From NCBI RefSeq assembly GCF_016097555.1, contig NC_054713.1:13193806-13257805 (forward strand): a stretch of 64,000 nucleotides of DNA, written 5' to 3'. The notes below the pieces were generated by a model that was given only the letters and a program-made list of their open reading frames with translations, was not told the DNA's origin and searched no databases. The stretch's first letter is position 1, and every line of letters begins with the position of its first letter. Positions 34,296 through 45,419 of this stretch are shown piece by piece. Origin of the DNA: Gigantopelta aegis (lineage: Eukaryota > Mollusca > Gastropoda > Neomphalida > Peltospiridae). A program made the translations under genes and the position numbers.

Positions 34296-34700
34296 TACCG
34301 GCCTCAGTGGCGTCGTGGTTAGGCCATCGGTCTACAGGCTGATAGGTACTGGGTTCGAATCCCAGTTGAGGCATGGGATTTTTAATCCAGATACCGACTC
34401 CAAACCTGAGTGAGTGCTCCGCAAGGCTCAGTGGGTAGGTGTAAACCACTTGCACCGACCAGTTATCCATAACTGGTTCAACAAAGGCCATGGTTTGTGC
34501 TATCCTGCCTGTGGGAAGCGCAAATAAAAGATCCCTTGCTGCCTGTCATAAAAGAGTAGCCTATGTGGCGACAGCGGGTTTCCTCTAAAAACAGTGTCAG
34601 AATGACCATATGTTTGACGTCCAATAGCCGATGATAAGATAAAAAAATCAATGTGCTCTAGTGGCGTCGTTAAATAAAACAAACTTCGCTTTACTTTTTC
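34296..34700 (+). mobile_element. Chimeric SINE: head II with tail beta
   Basis: The head is TACCGGCCTCAGTGGCGTCG, the middle section GCAAATAAAAGATCCCTTGC is of the head II kind, and the end GTGCTCTAGTGGCGTCGTTA with AAACAAACTTCGCTTTAC is tail beta. Other head II copies here end in tail alpha. Confidence 0.85.
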
Positions 34701-34734
34701 TAGGATTATTTGTTTTAGGTTTGTGTTCATTTGT

Positions 34735-37205
34735 TGTTGTTGTTGGTTTTTCGGTGGTTATATGGTGGTGTGTTTTGTGTGTTTTGTTTGTTTTTCGGTG
34801 GTTATATGGTGGTGGATTTTGTGTGTTTTGTTTGTTTTTCGGTGGTTATATGGTGGTGTGTTTTGTTTGTTTTTCGGTGTTTATATGGTGGTGGGTTTTG
34901 TGGGTTTTGTTTGTTTTTTGGTGGTTATATGGTAGTGGGTTTTGTGTGTTTTGTTTGTTTTTCGGTGGTTATATGGTGGTGTGTTTTGTTTGTTTTTCGG
35001 TGGTTATATGGTTGTGTGTTTTGTGTTTTTTGTTTGTTTTTCGGTGGTTATATGGTGGTGTGTTTTGTTTGTTTTTCGGTGGTTATATGGTGGTGTGTTT
35101 TGTTTGTTTTTCGGTGGTTATATGGTGGTGGATTTTGTGTGTTTTCTTTGTTTTTCGGTGGTTATATGGTGGTGTGTTTTGTTTGTTTTTAGGTGGTTAT
35201 ATGGTGGTGGGTTTTGTGTGTTTTGTTTGTTTTTCGGTGGATATATGGTGGTGGGTTTTGTGTGTTTTGTTTGTTTTTCGGTGGTTATATGGTGGTGTGT
35301 TTTGTGTGTTTTATTTGTTTTTCGGTGGTTATATGGTGGTGTGTTTTGTGTGTTTTGTTTGTTTTTCGGTGGTTATATGGTGGTGTGTTTTGTGTGTTTT
35401 GTTTGTTTTTCGGTGGTTATATGGTGGTGTGTTTTGTTTGTTTTTCGGTGTTTATATGGTGGTGGGTTTTGTGTGTTTTGTTTGTTTTTCGGTGGTTATA
35501 TGGTGGTGTGTTTTGTTTGTTTTTTGGTGGTTATATGGTGGTGGGTTTTGTTTAGTTTTTTTGTGTTTCGGTGGTTATATGGTGGTGGGTTTTGTGGGTT
35601 TTGTTCGTTTTTCGGTGGTTATTTGGTGGTGGATTTTGTGGGTTTTGTTTGCTTTTCGGTGGTTATATGGTGGTGGATTTTGTGGGTTTTGTTTGCTTTT
35701 CGGTGGTTATATGGTGGTGGGTTTTGTGGGTTTTGTTTGCTTTTCGGTGGTTATATGGTGATGTGTTTTGTGTGTTTTGTTTGTTTTTCGGTGGTTATAT
35801 GGTGGTGGGTTTTGTGTGTTTTGTTAGTTTTTCGGTGGTTATATGGTGGTGGGTTTTGTGTGTTTTGTTTGTTTTTCGGTGGTTATATGGTGGTGGGTTT
35901 TGTGTGTTTTGTTTGCTTTTCGGTGGTTATATGGTGGTGGGTTTTGTGTGTTTTGTTTGTTTTTCGGTGGTTATATGGTGGTGGGTTTTGTGTGTTTTGT
36001 TTGTTTTTCGGTGGTTATATGGTGGTGGGTTTTGTGGTTTTTTTGTTTGTTTTTCGGTGGTTATATGGTGGTGGGTTTTGTGTGTTTTGTTTGTTTTTCG
36101 GTGGTTATAGGGTGGTGGGTTTTGTGTGTTTTGTTTGCTTTTCGGTGGTTATATGGTGGTGGGTTTTGTGTGTTTTGTTTGCTTTTCGGTGGTTATATGG
36201 TGGTGGGTTTTGTGTGTTTTGTTTGTTTTTCGGTGGTTATATGGTGGTGGGTTTTGTGTGTTTTGTTTGTTTTTCGGTGGTTATATGGTGGTGGGTTTTG
36301 TGTGTTTTGTTTGCTTTTCGGTGGTTATATGGTGGTGGGTTTTCTGTGTTTTGTTTGCTTTTCGGTGGTTATATGGTGGTGGGTTTTGTGTGTTTTGTTT
36401 GTTTTTCGGTGGTTATATGGTGGTGTGTTTTGTGTGTTTTTCGGTGGTTATATGGTGGTGGGTTTTGTGTGTTTTGTTTGTTTTTCGGTGGTTATATGGT
36501 GGTGTGTTTTGTGTGTTTTGTTTGTTTTTCGGTGGTTATATGGTGGTGGGTTTTGTGTGTTTTGTTTGTTTTTCGGTGGTTATATGGTGGTGGGTTTTGT
36601 GTGTTTTGTTTGTTTTTCGGTGGTTATATGGTGGTGGGTTTTGTGTGTTTTGTTTGTTTTTCGGTGGTTATATGGTGGTGGGTTTTGTTTGTTTTTCGGT
36701 GGTTATATGGTGGTGGGTTTTGTGGGTTTTGTTTGTTTTTCGGTGGTTATATGGTGGTGGGTTTTGTGTGTTTTGTTTGTTTTTCGGTGGTTATATGGTG
36801 GTGGGTTTTGTGTGTTTTGTTTGTTTTTCGGTGGTTATATGGTGGTGGGTTTTGTGTGTTTTGTTTGTTTTTCGGTGGTTATATGGTGGTAGGTTTTGCG
36901 GGTTTTGTTTGTTTTTCGGTTGTTATATGGTGGTGGGTTTTGTGTGTTTTGTTTGTTTTTCGGTGGTTATATGGTGGTGGGTTTTGTGTGTTTTGTTTGT
37001 TTTTCGGTGGTTATATGGTGGTGGGTTTTGTGTGTTTTGTTTGTTTTTCGGTGGTTATATGGTGGTGGGTTTTGTGTATTTTGTTTGTTTTTCGGTGGTT
37101 ATATGGTGGTTTTTTTTTTGTGTGTTTTGTTTGTTTTTCGGTGGTTATATGGTGGTGGGTTTTGTTTGTTTTTCGGTGGTTATATGGTGTGTTTTGTGTG
37201 TTTTG
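34735..37205. repeat. 44-bp G/T minisatellite, about 2.5 kb
   Basis: Unit TTTTGTGTGTTTTGTTTGTT, TTTCGGTGGTTATATGGTGG, TGGG (44 bp), with 31-33 bp short units where TGTGTTTTG is missing. About 57 units, very uniform. The plus strand carries almost no C and few A, so there are no stop codons in any forward frame and a 769-residue frame results. The SINE at 34296 ends right where the array begins. Confidence 0.95.
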
Positions 37206-37235
37206 TTTGCTTTTGTCGGTGGGGCCTTGTTTTTT

Positions 37236-37510
37236 GGGGGACGGGACGTAACCCAGTGGTAAAGCGTTCGTTTGATGCGGGGTCGTTTTCGGATCGATCC
37301 CCGTCGATGGGCCCATTGGGCTATTTCTCGTTCCGTCCAGTGCACCACGTTTGGTATATCAAAGGCTGTGGTATGTACTGTCCTGTCTGTGGGATGGTGC
37401 ATATAAATGATCCCCTGTTACTAATGGAAAAAATGTAGCGGGTTTCCTCTCTAAGACTATATGTCAAAATTACCAAATGTTTGACATTCAGTAGCCGATG
37501 ATTTTTTTTT
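37236..37510 (+). mobile_element. SINE, head I with tail beta (incomplete)
   Basis: ACGGGACGTAACCCAGTGG head, core GCATATAAATGATCCCCTGT, then ATATGTCAAAATTACCAAAT and GCCGATGATT ending in T run. 37511-37845 shows nothing. Confidence 0.85.
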
Positions 37511-37847
37511 ACTGTTCCTCGATGTGGTCATTTGGTTTAACATGAAGCGCACAAACCAGTCTAGCGATAGTTTTTCTGCTATTTCTGGCTAAAATAGCCC
37601 AATTATTATTTAGAAGTTTTGATTATCAATTACAAGTTTTATTTTAGTAAATGTTGAAATGGTATTCAGTATGCAACACTATATTGCACACACAAATAAT
37701 TCATACCTTATTTTTAAAATATGTATTTTATTATCCATGCAAAAAAACCCAACAACAACCCAGTATTCCATAAATAAATGTGTTGTCTACCAACGGTCAA
37801 GCGTGCGCGGTTCCCCAATTTAAAATGGTTCAGTTTTTGAGAACTAG

Positions 37848-37864
37848 TAATATATATATATATG

Positions 37865-37921
<57 letters not shown>

Positions 37922-37942
37922 GTATATATATATTTGTTCATC
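37848..37942. repeat. (AT)n with inverted flanks
   Basis: TATATGAACAAATATATATA on the left is mirrored by TATATATATATTTGTTCAT on the right around pure AT, so the tract can fold as a perfect hairpin. Confidence 0.85.
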
Positions 37943-37984
37943 TCACTTCGTTCACATTTTAGCACACAGTTAGTAGGGAAATAG

Positions 37985-38790
37985 ACAACGTCAGTTCAGT
38001 TCGATTCAATTCACTTTATTTCCTTATGCCTTACATCACATAACAATAAAACGATATACAATACAAAATGTTATACAAAACTGTGAACTACATACACATT
38101 ATAAAACCAATTAGCAACCCAGCATTGCATAGCAATAAATATACATTATTAAACAGAAACATAATCGTTATTTTTGATGGGAGATACAGCTATTCTAACG
38201 ATTGATGTTTGTAACATAGAGACATTTTCTCTCATTGTTGGGTGACATAATAACTAGTTTAGTAGGAAGATGGGGTTCCCATGCACCCCCGTGATATATT
38301 TTTCTAACTTACATTTTGGTAATCCTCAGGGTGTCTAGCAAACGAATTTTGATGTTCCCAACAGGATATATTGTCCCATGGGTCCTTTTGGCGGCCATCT
38401 TGGACGCCATATTAGATTCTTGATGAAATTGTTAATCGACATAATTTTTGAAGCAGACGTCATACAGAGACAAATGATACCATTTTTCTGTATAATTTTG
38501 GCATGAGGATTTGATTGAGAGGGTTGTTTTTGTGATTTAAATAAGATAGATGCATTAAAAGGGAAACAAAAATATGAAAAAGTCACTTTAATTTGCACTA
38601 AAGATATGTTTGCATATTTAACGGATGTACAGGATTCACATTAAATCTGGAATCAACTAAAATTGATAGGAATTAAATAACATAAAATGAGTTCAATAAA
38701 TGGAACTGTTCTTAGATATTATTATTTTGTGCAACAGAATAAGCTACAGAAAAAGTAAGCAATGTCACTTAGTTCGTGTCGCTGCTGAAA
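37985..38790. other. Non-coding stretch, possible old repeat
   Basis: GATTCAATTCACTTTATTTC with TGCCTTACATCACATAACAA at 38006-38050 looks like the reverse of a retroelement 3' end, but no coding part is attached. GGCGGCCATCTTGGACGCC at 38389 is one of the motifs discussed under 39008-40017. Confidence 0.35.
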
Positions 38791-38792
38791 AT

Positions 38793-39007
38793 CTAGTCAT
38801 CGTTATAAAGAAAGGCATCATAATCAATCTCAATCTCTCCCTCTTCCTCATTCTCATCTAACCTCGTGAACAGTTTTCTCTGATAGGTCAATGAGGGAAG
38901 GTGGTAGGATAGGGCCACATGACCACACTGGCTCCAGGATACCCTCCTCCATTCTTTCCCAGCCTTGTCCAGGATCATAGGGCTTGGGACATAGTCTAGA
39001 CGGATTT
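38793..39007 (-). CDS. Putative terminal exon, unknown protein
   Basis: On the minus strand a T-rich tract TTCTTTTTTTTCAG ends at 39008 and is followed by an open frame of about 71 codons to TAG at 38793. Content: IRLDYVPSPMILDKAGKEW, then WSQCGHVALSYHLPSL and an acidic tail (DENEEEGEIEIDYDAF). The strong acceptor, normal residue composition and acidic C-terminus suggest a real 3' exon of a minus-strand gene or of a mobile element. The frame stays open upstream to an ATG at 39104, so a single-exon reading is also possible. I do not recognise the family. Confidence 0.45.
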
Positions 39008-40017
39008 CTGAAAAAAAAGAAGCCTTATTTAAGGCCTTAGGAGCATTTTTGGGTAAAAGTGGGGAACCAAACTTTTTAACATAATTTGGGTATGCTGAAT
39101 CCACATTTGTCGGTTCCCAAGCTGGATTTTGAGTCCTTCATCTTCAAAATGGCAAAACAAAAATGGTCGCCATATGGCTACTAAAATAAAATAATGTAAT
39201 GTTTCGGCATTTGAACGAGTAAAGTTATGATATTATTAGCTATTTCTCTCTTTTTTGTGTCCTGGAATTGATATTTGATATTTTTGAAATGTTTCATTGA
39301 AAATTTCAAGATGGCCGCCATATTTTTACTAAATCCCAAAGCTGTTAATTGAGATACCTTTGCTACACTGGTGATTATTTTATTTCAGAGAATTGTTATT
39401 TTCATATTTATGTGATGTTTTCAATTATTAAGAGTACGAAAATTCCAAGATGGCCGCTAGACAAAATGTCTTAAAACGTAATGTTTCGGGGAAGTATTGG
39501 GTAAAAGTGGATAACACGACTTTTTAAGACATTTTGAACATAATTCTGATTCCAAAAAATCATACTTACTAAGCTGAATTTTCAGTTCTTGACATTCTAA
39601 ATCCCCCTCACCCCCACAAAACAATGGCCACCAAATGACAAACGTGCAGTTTGTAATCTTGTAAATATAGATGTGGAAACATAAACAATTATATTTGAAT
39701 GGTTAGCCTATATATTTGATTTAAGTATTTGTATAATATTATGTGCATTGAATAAAGATATTTCAATTATGAAATACACATGTACATTGTTATCTGAATG
39801 CTTGAAATTAATAACAATTTGAAAGACTTGCTTAAAATTATATCCTGTTTTACATCAAAGTCGTAGTACAATTAAAATAATTAAACATTAGTGACAGAAA
39901 ATGGAAATGGTCTCTATTCTGTTACTGTTCACTCGAGCATAGCGTGATGGTATTTGTGACCTACACATCCACTCCTTTAGTCTCATGTTACTGTACTTCG
40001 TGCGTTATGATCATTAA
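39008..40017. other. AT-rich region with repeated AAGATGGCCGCC motifs
   Basis: CAAGATGGCCGCCATA at 39307, CCAAGATGGCCGC at 39447, AAAATGGTCGCCATATGG at 39160 and CAATGGCCACCAAATG near 39623 are variants of one motif, the inverse of that at 38389. No gene is seen. Confidence 0.5.
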
Positions 40018-42463
40018 AACTATGCAAGATGGGGTCCTATTTATCTGGCAGCAATGCACCAGGTTCCTTCAGATGTGCTCTCAGCTTTCAAAGATAGTAA
40101 TTTTGTTGTCAAGCGTGCTACCCGTAGTTTCAATCAGGTGGACCCCGATCAAGCACAGGAGTGGCTAAATTGCACTGGCAAGAAAGGTGGTGGAGTTGTT
40201 GGTGTCACAAAGACAGCGTCAGCTCTGTGTAGGTGGACCCTTTCTTACAACCTGCGATCTCAAATAGCAACTGAAACATATTCAATGTACGAATTATCTC
40301 CTGGTCACACTCTTCATCACAATGACGGTACAACAGCAAGACAAACACGGGATAACGAAGATGAGGAATTATTGGTTGATACATTCAAAAGATTCAGTGT
40401 GTTTTCTAATGATGCACAGTCTGCTTCACTCCAAAATATTGTGACGAAAGATGTAGCAACTGAAGCTATCAAGAAGTCATTACTTGGTGCCAAACAGTTC
40501 GGTCAAAAACAACTTGACACATTTGTGACTGAGCCACAATGCAAGCAATCTAATTAAAATTAGCTCCACTATTACATGTGGATCTAACAGCAGCCAGTTG
40601 GAGCTCATGTCCACCAATTAAAACCTTACTTGCAGAATCATGTCAGTGATTTGAAAATAATTTGAAAATATTCCGAATTATCCTGAGGGTATACGATATG
40701 TTTCATGTGAATTACGTATGCCTTATTTAGACCAGTAGATCTAATTTTAATCGGATTGCTAACAACACTGCGTAGTCTCCAATGTCCAGGTAACATTTCG
40801 TCTGTAAATAATAATTTAAATATTGACCAATCACACTTCGCCTTTTATAACGTTATTTGGGAGCATACAAATTCTAAAAATATCGGGCGAGTCTATTTTA
40901 ATGGCCGCAGTACAGTGAACCATACCAATACGTACGGGATGGGTTATCAGTAATATTAAAAATTATTTATTTATTTATAAAAACCCCCCAACAAAATCAG
41001 TCTTCAGTTTTACATTACAAATTATTTATTTTATAAAATAAAACATGTTTTAAGGCATTCGTAATTCACACGAAACATGTATACCCTCAGGATAATTCAG
41101 AATGTTTTCAAATTATTTTTAAATCACTGGCATGATTCTGCAAGTAAGGTTTTGATTGGTGGATATGAGCTCCAACTGGCTGCTGTTAGATCCACATGTA
41201 ATAGTGGAGCTAATTTTAATTAGATTGCGGTGCAAGCCAATCGTCTCCATTCATCATCCACTGCTTAAAAATAATGCATCTACATTTGCATCGATGTATA
41301 CTGTAGTCAAGGACAGCAAAGAAAAAGACATAAAGGACTATCTTGAAAGCAGACAGAAATATCCATCAGCGACTCATCACTGCATATGAAGCTGGTCGAC
41401 ATGTTGATATGCCCACTATACTGAAACATGAACTTAGGCCAGTACCCCTAGCACTTGCTGAAATTAATGGCACACTTCGCACTGGATACAAGTCAGTACT
41501 GGCTGATATATTTCCAGAAGGTATTGAATGCCCTGAAACAGTTAATCTTCAAGATAAAGCATCATGCTTTATTATAGATGGGCAAGCACTAGTTGTTGGA
41601 ATTGGAAAACCTTCTAATGCAGTGACTTTTGGTGACCTAGCAAACTATTTATCCGGGCAGTACTGCAAAGTGGTACCAGTTATCATAGAGTGGATGTCAT
41701 TTTTGATGGATACTGGGAAGAGTCTATCAAGTCCAACACTAGAGTACGACGCAAAAACTAATGCTCAACCAATCAGACATGTTGTAGAAGACTGTGATGT
41801 ACCCCTACCAAAAAAATGGTCAAATTTCATGTCTTTACAAGAGAACAAGGCCGATCTTGCCAAATTCTTGTCTGATGAATTGCTTGCTAACGCACCGCAT
41901 CATACAGACATTGTTGCTGCTGGCGGATTTGTAAATGGACAAGAAGTTCAGTCGTCAAACATCACAACCGATTTAGCTTCCCTGAGGGCTGCACACGAAG
42001 AGGCCGATACTAGGTTGGTGTTGCATGCTATCCAGAGCCGATTCAATACGGTTGTTGTATCATCAAGAGATACGGATGTCCTTTTGCTGTTGGCTTCCCA
42101 TTTCCCCCGTGTACAGTGCAGGAGCATCTGGATGATGTCAGGCACGTAAAACCAAAAGAGATATATACCCATCGAAAAAGTATTCAACAACTTGCCAACA
42201 AATTCAGCAACATCACTGCTTCCTTTCATGCGCTTACCGGATGCGACACGTCTTCTTACATATCAAATGACATGAAGTGGTCAACATGGACGGTCTTCAA
42301 AGCGGACCATCACTTACTCAGTGGCTTAGGAGTAGATGAACTCACAGATGCCATCAGAAAATCAACAGAGAAATTTTTGTCTAGAATATACAGTGTAAAT
42401 CAAACAGACTCAGTTGATGCAGCACCGCATGTTTTGTTCTACATGGCCATGAATACTATGTAG
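40018..42463 (+). pseudogene. Decayed FEN1/PIN-like gene of a multicopy invertebrate family
   Basis: The 5' part (40018-40545) begins YARWGPIYLAAM and carries NFVVKRATRSFNQVDPDQAQ and GGGVVGVTKTASALCRW. I recognise this as the YARW...DQAHEQ..GG.VGLT pattern of a large uncharacterised invertebrate family. After a MITE the frame resumes with PIVSIHHPLLKNN. From 41343 it has TAYEAGRHVDMPTIL, HELRPVPLAL, FIIDGQALV, then AAHEEADTRLVLHA, VVVSSRDTDVLLLLASHF and finally FHALTGCDTSSYI. The last three resemble the XPG-I acidic block, the second acidic block and the helix-hairpin-helix start (LLGCDY) of FEN1-type nucleases; that link is my inference. Frame changes occur near 41340 and near 42115-42210, with the MITE in addition. 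No intron borders are evident, so it may be mobile or retrocopied. Not functional as it stands. Confidence 0.65.
40546..41227. mobile_element. MULE-like MITE with about 190-bp inverted ends, inserted in the FEN1/PIN-like gene
   Basis: CAATCTAATTAAAATTAGCT at the left and AGCTAATTTTAATTAGATTG at the right are exact inverted copies, and the inversion goes on for roughly 190 bp (TGTGGATCTAACAGCAGCCA and its reverse TGGCTGCTGTTAGATCCACA). Flanks CAATGCAAG and CGGTGCAAG suggest a 9-bp target duplication, typical of Mutator-like elements. The host frame reads EPQCK before it and CKPIV after it. Confidence 0.75.
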
Positions 42464-42805
42464 TTGAGTCAGCTGTTCAGTGGCAAAGCCCTTGACCACA
42501 CAAAGTGGTGTGAAATGTAGATGCTGAATGCCATTAAAAACATGTAAAATACAGTATACAGAAGGACGCTTCAGCAATTCTTCTGACCCATCACCATCAT
42601 CACTCTTGCGTTTCTTTGACTTTGGCATGATTATTCACCATCACACTGTTACTATGCTGTGATTGTTAGTTGATTATTAGTTACTGTCACCAGTTCTAGC
42701 TAATTACTCAATCATATCAGTGTGTATATATCTTAAATTTATTTCCGGTCGTCGTAATGTTTGTAAGTAGCCCAAACTGGATTTGGTATTTGAATAATTT
42801 TGTAG

Positions 42806-42960
42806 ATACAAAAAACAAACCCCACACCCACCCCCCACCCACCCCCCCCCCAAAAAAAAACCCACCAAAAAAAAAACAAAAAAAAAAAAACAACAACAAA
42901 AAACCCCAACAAAAAACCCCCCAAAAAAACAAAAACAAGAAAACAAAGAAACAAAAATAC
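42806..42960. repeat. A/C-only low-complexity stretch
   Basis: About 150 bases nearly free of G and T on the plus strand, made of CCCCC and AAAAA runs. Composition resembles the reverse strand of 28385-28640. Confidence 0.85.
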
Positions 42961-43077
42961 ATAGTATGAAATAAAAGTTCAGAAACACATTTAATATACA
43001 GCCATTGATATTTTATATAAATTTTGTTTTAAAATTTAATATGCAATTTTAATAGTTAAAAATTATCTGTTATTCCG

Positions 43078-43396
43078 GGGAGGAATGTAGCCCAGTGGTA
43101 AAGCGCGGTCGATCTGGGATCGATCCCTGTCTGTGGGCCCATTTGGGCTATTTCTCGTTCCAGCCAGTGCACCACGACTGGTATATCAAAGGCCGTGATA
43201 CGTACTACCCTGTCTGTGGGATGGTGCATATAAAAGATCCCTTTCTGCTAATCGAAAAGAGTAGCCCATGAAGTGGCGACAGCGGGTTGCCTCTCTCAAT
43301 ATCAATGTGGTCCTTAACCATATGTCTGATGCCATATAATCGTACATAAAATGTGTTGAGTGTGTCGTTAAATAAAACATTTCTTTCTTTCTTTTT
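43078..43396 (+). mobile_element. SINE, head I with tail alpha, full length
   Basis: GGGAGGAATGTAGCCCAGTG head with a short deletion, core and tail alpha. Perfect 12-bp target duplication TCTGTTATTCCG at 43066-43077 and 43397-43408. Confidence 0.95.
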
Positions 43397-43448
43397 TCTG
43401 TTATTCCGAAACATCTTACAATGGCTGAAAACTGTCTCTTTATAGGAG

Positions 43449-43840
43449 ACCGGCCTCGGTGGCATCGTGGTAGGCCATCGGTCTACAGGCTTGTAGGTAC
43501 TGGGTTCGGATCCCAGTCGAGGCATGGGATTTTTAATCCAGATACCGACTCCAAACCCTGAGTGAGTGCTCCGCAAGGCTCAATGGGTAGGTGTAAACCA
43601 CTTGCACCGACCAGTGATCCATAACTGGTTCAACAAAGGCCATGGTTTGTGCTATCCTGTCTGTGGGAAGCGCAAATAAAAGATCCCTTGCTGCTAATCG
43701 GAAGAGTAGCCCATGTAGTGGCGACAGCGGGTTTCCTCTCAAAATCTGTGTGGTCCTTAACCATATGTCTGACGCTATATAACCGTGAATAAAATGTGTT
43801 GAGTGCGTCGTTAAAAAACCCCATTTCTTTCTTTCTTTCT
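43449..43840 (+). mobile_element. SINE, head II with tail alpha, full length
   Basis: ACCGGCCTCGGTGGCATCG head, core, tail alpha and (TTTC)n. TTATAGGAG before and TTAATAGGAG after are the target duplication. Confidence 0.93.
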
Positions 43841-43850
43841 TTAATAGGAG

Positions 43851-44136
43851 CTGCGGGATGTAGGATCGATCCCCGTCGGTGAGCGCATTGGGCTATTTCT
43901 TATTCCAGCCAGTTCATCACAACTGGTATATCAAAGGCCGTGGTATGTGTTATCATGTATGTAGGATGGTGCATATGAAAGATCCCTCACTATTACTAAT
44001 GGCAAAAAAATGTGGCAGGTTTTGTTTTCTCTCTAAGAGTATATGTCAAAATTACCAAATGTTTGACATTCAACAGCCGATGATTAATAAATCAATGTGC
44101 TCTAGTTATGTTGTTACACAAAAACAATCTTTAACT
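43851..44136 (+). mobile_element. SINE, partial head I with tail beta
   Basis: CTGCGGGATGTAGGATCGAT head remnant, core GCATATGAAAGATCCC, tail beta GTGCTCTAGTTATGTTGTTA. TGTTATTCCGAAACATCTTA occurs both upstream (43402) and downstream (44138), so a block of about 45-50 bp flanks this SINE pair as a direct repeat. Confidence 0.8.
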
Positions 44137-44310
44137 GTTATTCCGAAACATCTTACAAACTGTTGATAATCTTAAGACAGTCTCTTTAACAGGAATACGC
44201 CTACATCATAACTCATAACGGGACATAGAAACCGGAAGAATCTGTGATTCGACTGACAAACAAAGAAATAACAAATATCGTCACGGAAGGTTAATTAAGC
44301 GTCGAGAGAC

Positions 44311-44317
44311 TATAAAA
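44311..44317 (+). promoter_or_regulatory. TATA box of gene A
   Basis: TATAAAA 103 bp before the ATG, in GAGACTATAAAACAAAGACA. The same block precedes gene B at 57583-57589, and the 5' UTR bases CTCTGTTTTACAACTGACGA are shared. Confidence 0.6.
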
Positions 44318-44413
44318 CAAAGACAGTAAGTCACTCTGTTTTACAACTGACGAAGATTTCCTGCTTCCCTGTTATAAGACGCCCCGAGCCGCACATTGTT
44401 TTCGTAAAGAGCG

Positions 44414-44561
44414 ATGGAAAGACTTACGATTTTCTTGGCTGTTAGTGCGATGGCGATGTTTTTTCTCGACGTACACGCGTTTCGTACACCCGTCCGCCCA
44501 ATAGCGCCACGAACACAGATACCAGTGGAGCCAGTCGGCCCAGTGTTGCTACTTTCAAAAA
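44414..44561 (+). CDS. Gene A, exon 1: signal peptide of a small secreted protein
   Basis: Codes for 49 residues plus one base of the next codon. MERLTIFLAVSAMAMFF is a signal peptide with likely cleavage after DVHA, then a proline-rich segment FRTPVRPIAP. The donor A|GTGAGT is at 44561/44562. Joined to 47229-47467 it gives 387 nt, 128 residues and a stop. The mature part is strongly basic (about 17 Lys/Arg to 7 Asp/Glu) and has two cysteines (AACQKL, DYCYI) that could form one disulfide. I do not recognise the family. A secreted role is inferred from the signal peptide only. Gene B is its paralogue. Confidence 0.82.
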
Positions 44562-44620
44562 GTGAGTATAGTAATTTTTATTTATTTATTTTTAATTATT
44601 AGTATTCACCATTCCCTGTT

Positions 44621-44935
44621 GGGTCTCCACGAATACTCGGGCATGAGTCGAGTTTAGCAAGACTCAATCTGTTCACAGGACTCGAGTACCCGTACAAGGA
44701 AGAGCACTCTCATTTAATTTATTATTTTTGTTTTTACGTCATTTTGCCATATTATGCTTCCCGCCGCTTGCATTATATGGACGTGGAGCGAACGCCAAAT
44801 GTGACAGTCTGGAATGCAATATAATGGGTCATTGTATAGATGGCATGATTTGGCATCCATGTTCAGCGCCGAGTCTGGGTCGAGTTGGACCCTCGATTAC
44901 TTGAGTCCAATATTTTGAACTCGTGGAGGCCTCAG
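44621..44935. mobile_element. MITE in gene A intron with 9-bp target duplication
   Basis: GGTCTCCACGAATACTCGG at the left mirrors TCGTGGAGGCC at the right. TTCCCTGTT at 44612-44620 and 44936-44944 is a perfect 9-bp duplication, as Mutator-like elements make. Confidence 0.75.
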
Positions 44936-45007
44936 TTCCCTGTTACTAAGGCCAATCCCATGTCCAGGGTGAAAACAGGGGTAGGAGCTCAAGACAAAAG
45001 TCAGGAA

Positions 45008-45333
45008 CGAAGGAAGGAAATGGTTTATTTAACGACGCACTTTTTATTTACGGTTATATGGCGTCGGACATATAGTTAAGGACCACACAAATACTGAGGG
45101 AGGAAACCCGCTGTCGCCACTTCATGGGCTACTCTTTGCGATAAGCAGTATGTGATCTTTTATATGCACCATCCCATAGACAGGATAGCATATACCACGG
45201 CCTTTGACGTACCAGTCGTGGTGCACTGGCTGGAGCGAGAAATTTAGCCCAATGGGTCCACTGACGGGGATCGATCCCAAACCGACCGCGCATCAAGCGA
45301 GCGCTTTACCACTGTGCTACGCTCGACCCCACA
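45008..45333 (-). mobile_element. SINE, head I with tail alpha, in gene A intron
   Basis: Full element on the minus strand. ACAAAAGTCAGGAA and ACAAAAGCCAGGAA flank it as target duplication with one change. Gene B's intron has no SINE at this place. Confidence 0.92.
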
Positions 45334-45419
45334 AAAGCCAGGAAGAGTTCGGAAACATGCCACAACGTCAATACCAGGTCCTTACAACGGAAGAAAATGT
45401 GTTGGGGTTTTTACTATAT

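Noticed and set aside
34942-37251. 769-codon open frame of a repetitive, hydrophobic FGGYMVVGFV-type protein
   Set aside because: All three forward frames are open because the DNA is a G/T minisatellite with a 44-bp period, which is not a multiple of 3. No start context, splice signal or complex sequence supports translation.
42410-42628. Minus-strand frame starting MPKSKKRKSDDGDG
   Set aside because: The basic start is attractive, but most of the frame is antisense to the end of the FEN1/PIN-like gene and no second exon is evident.
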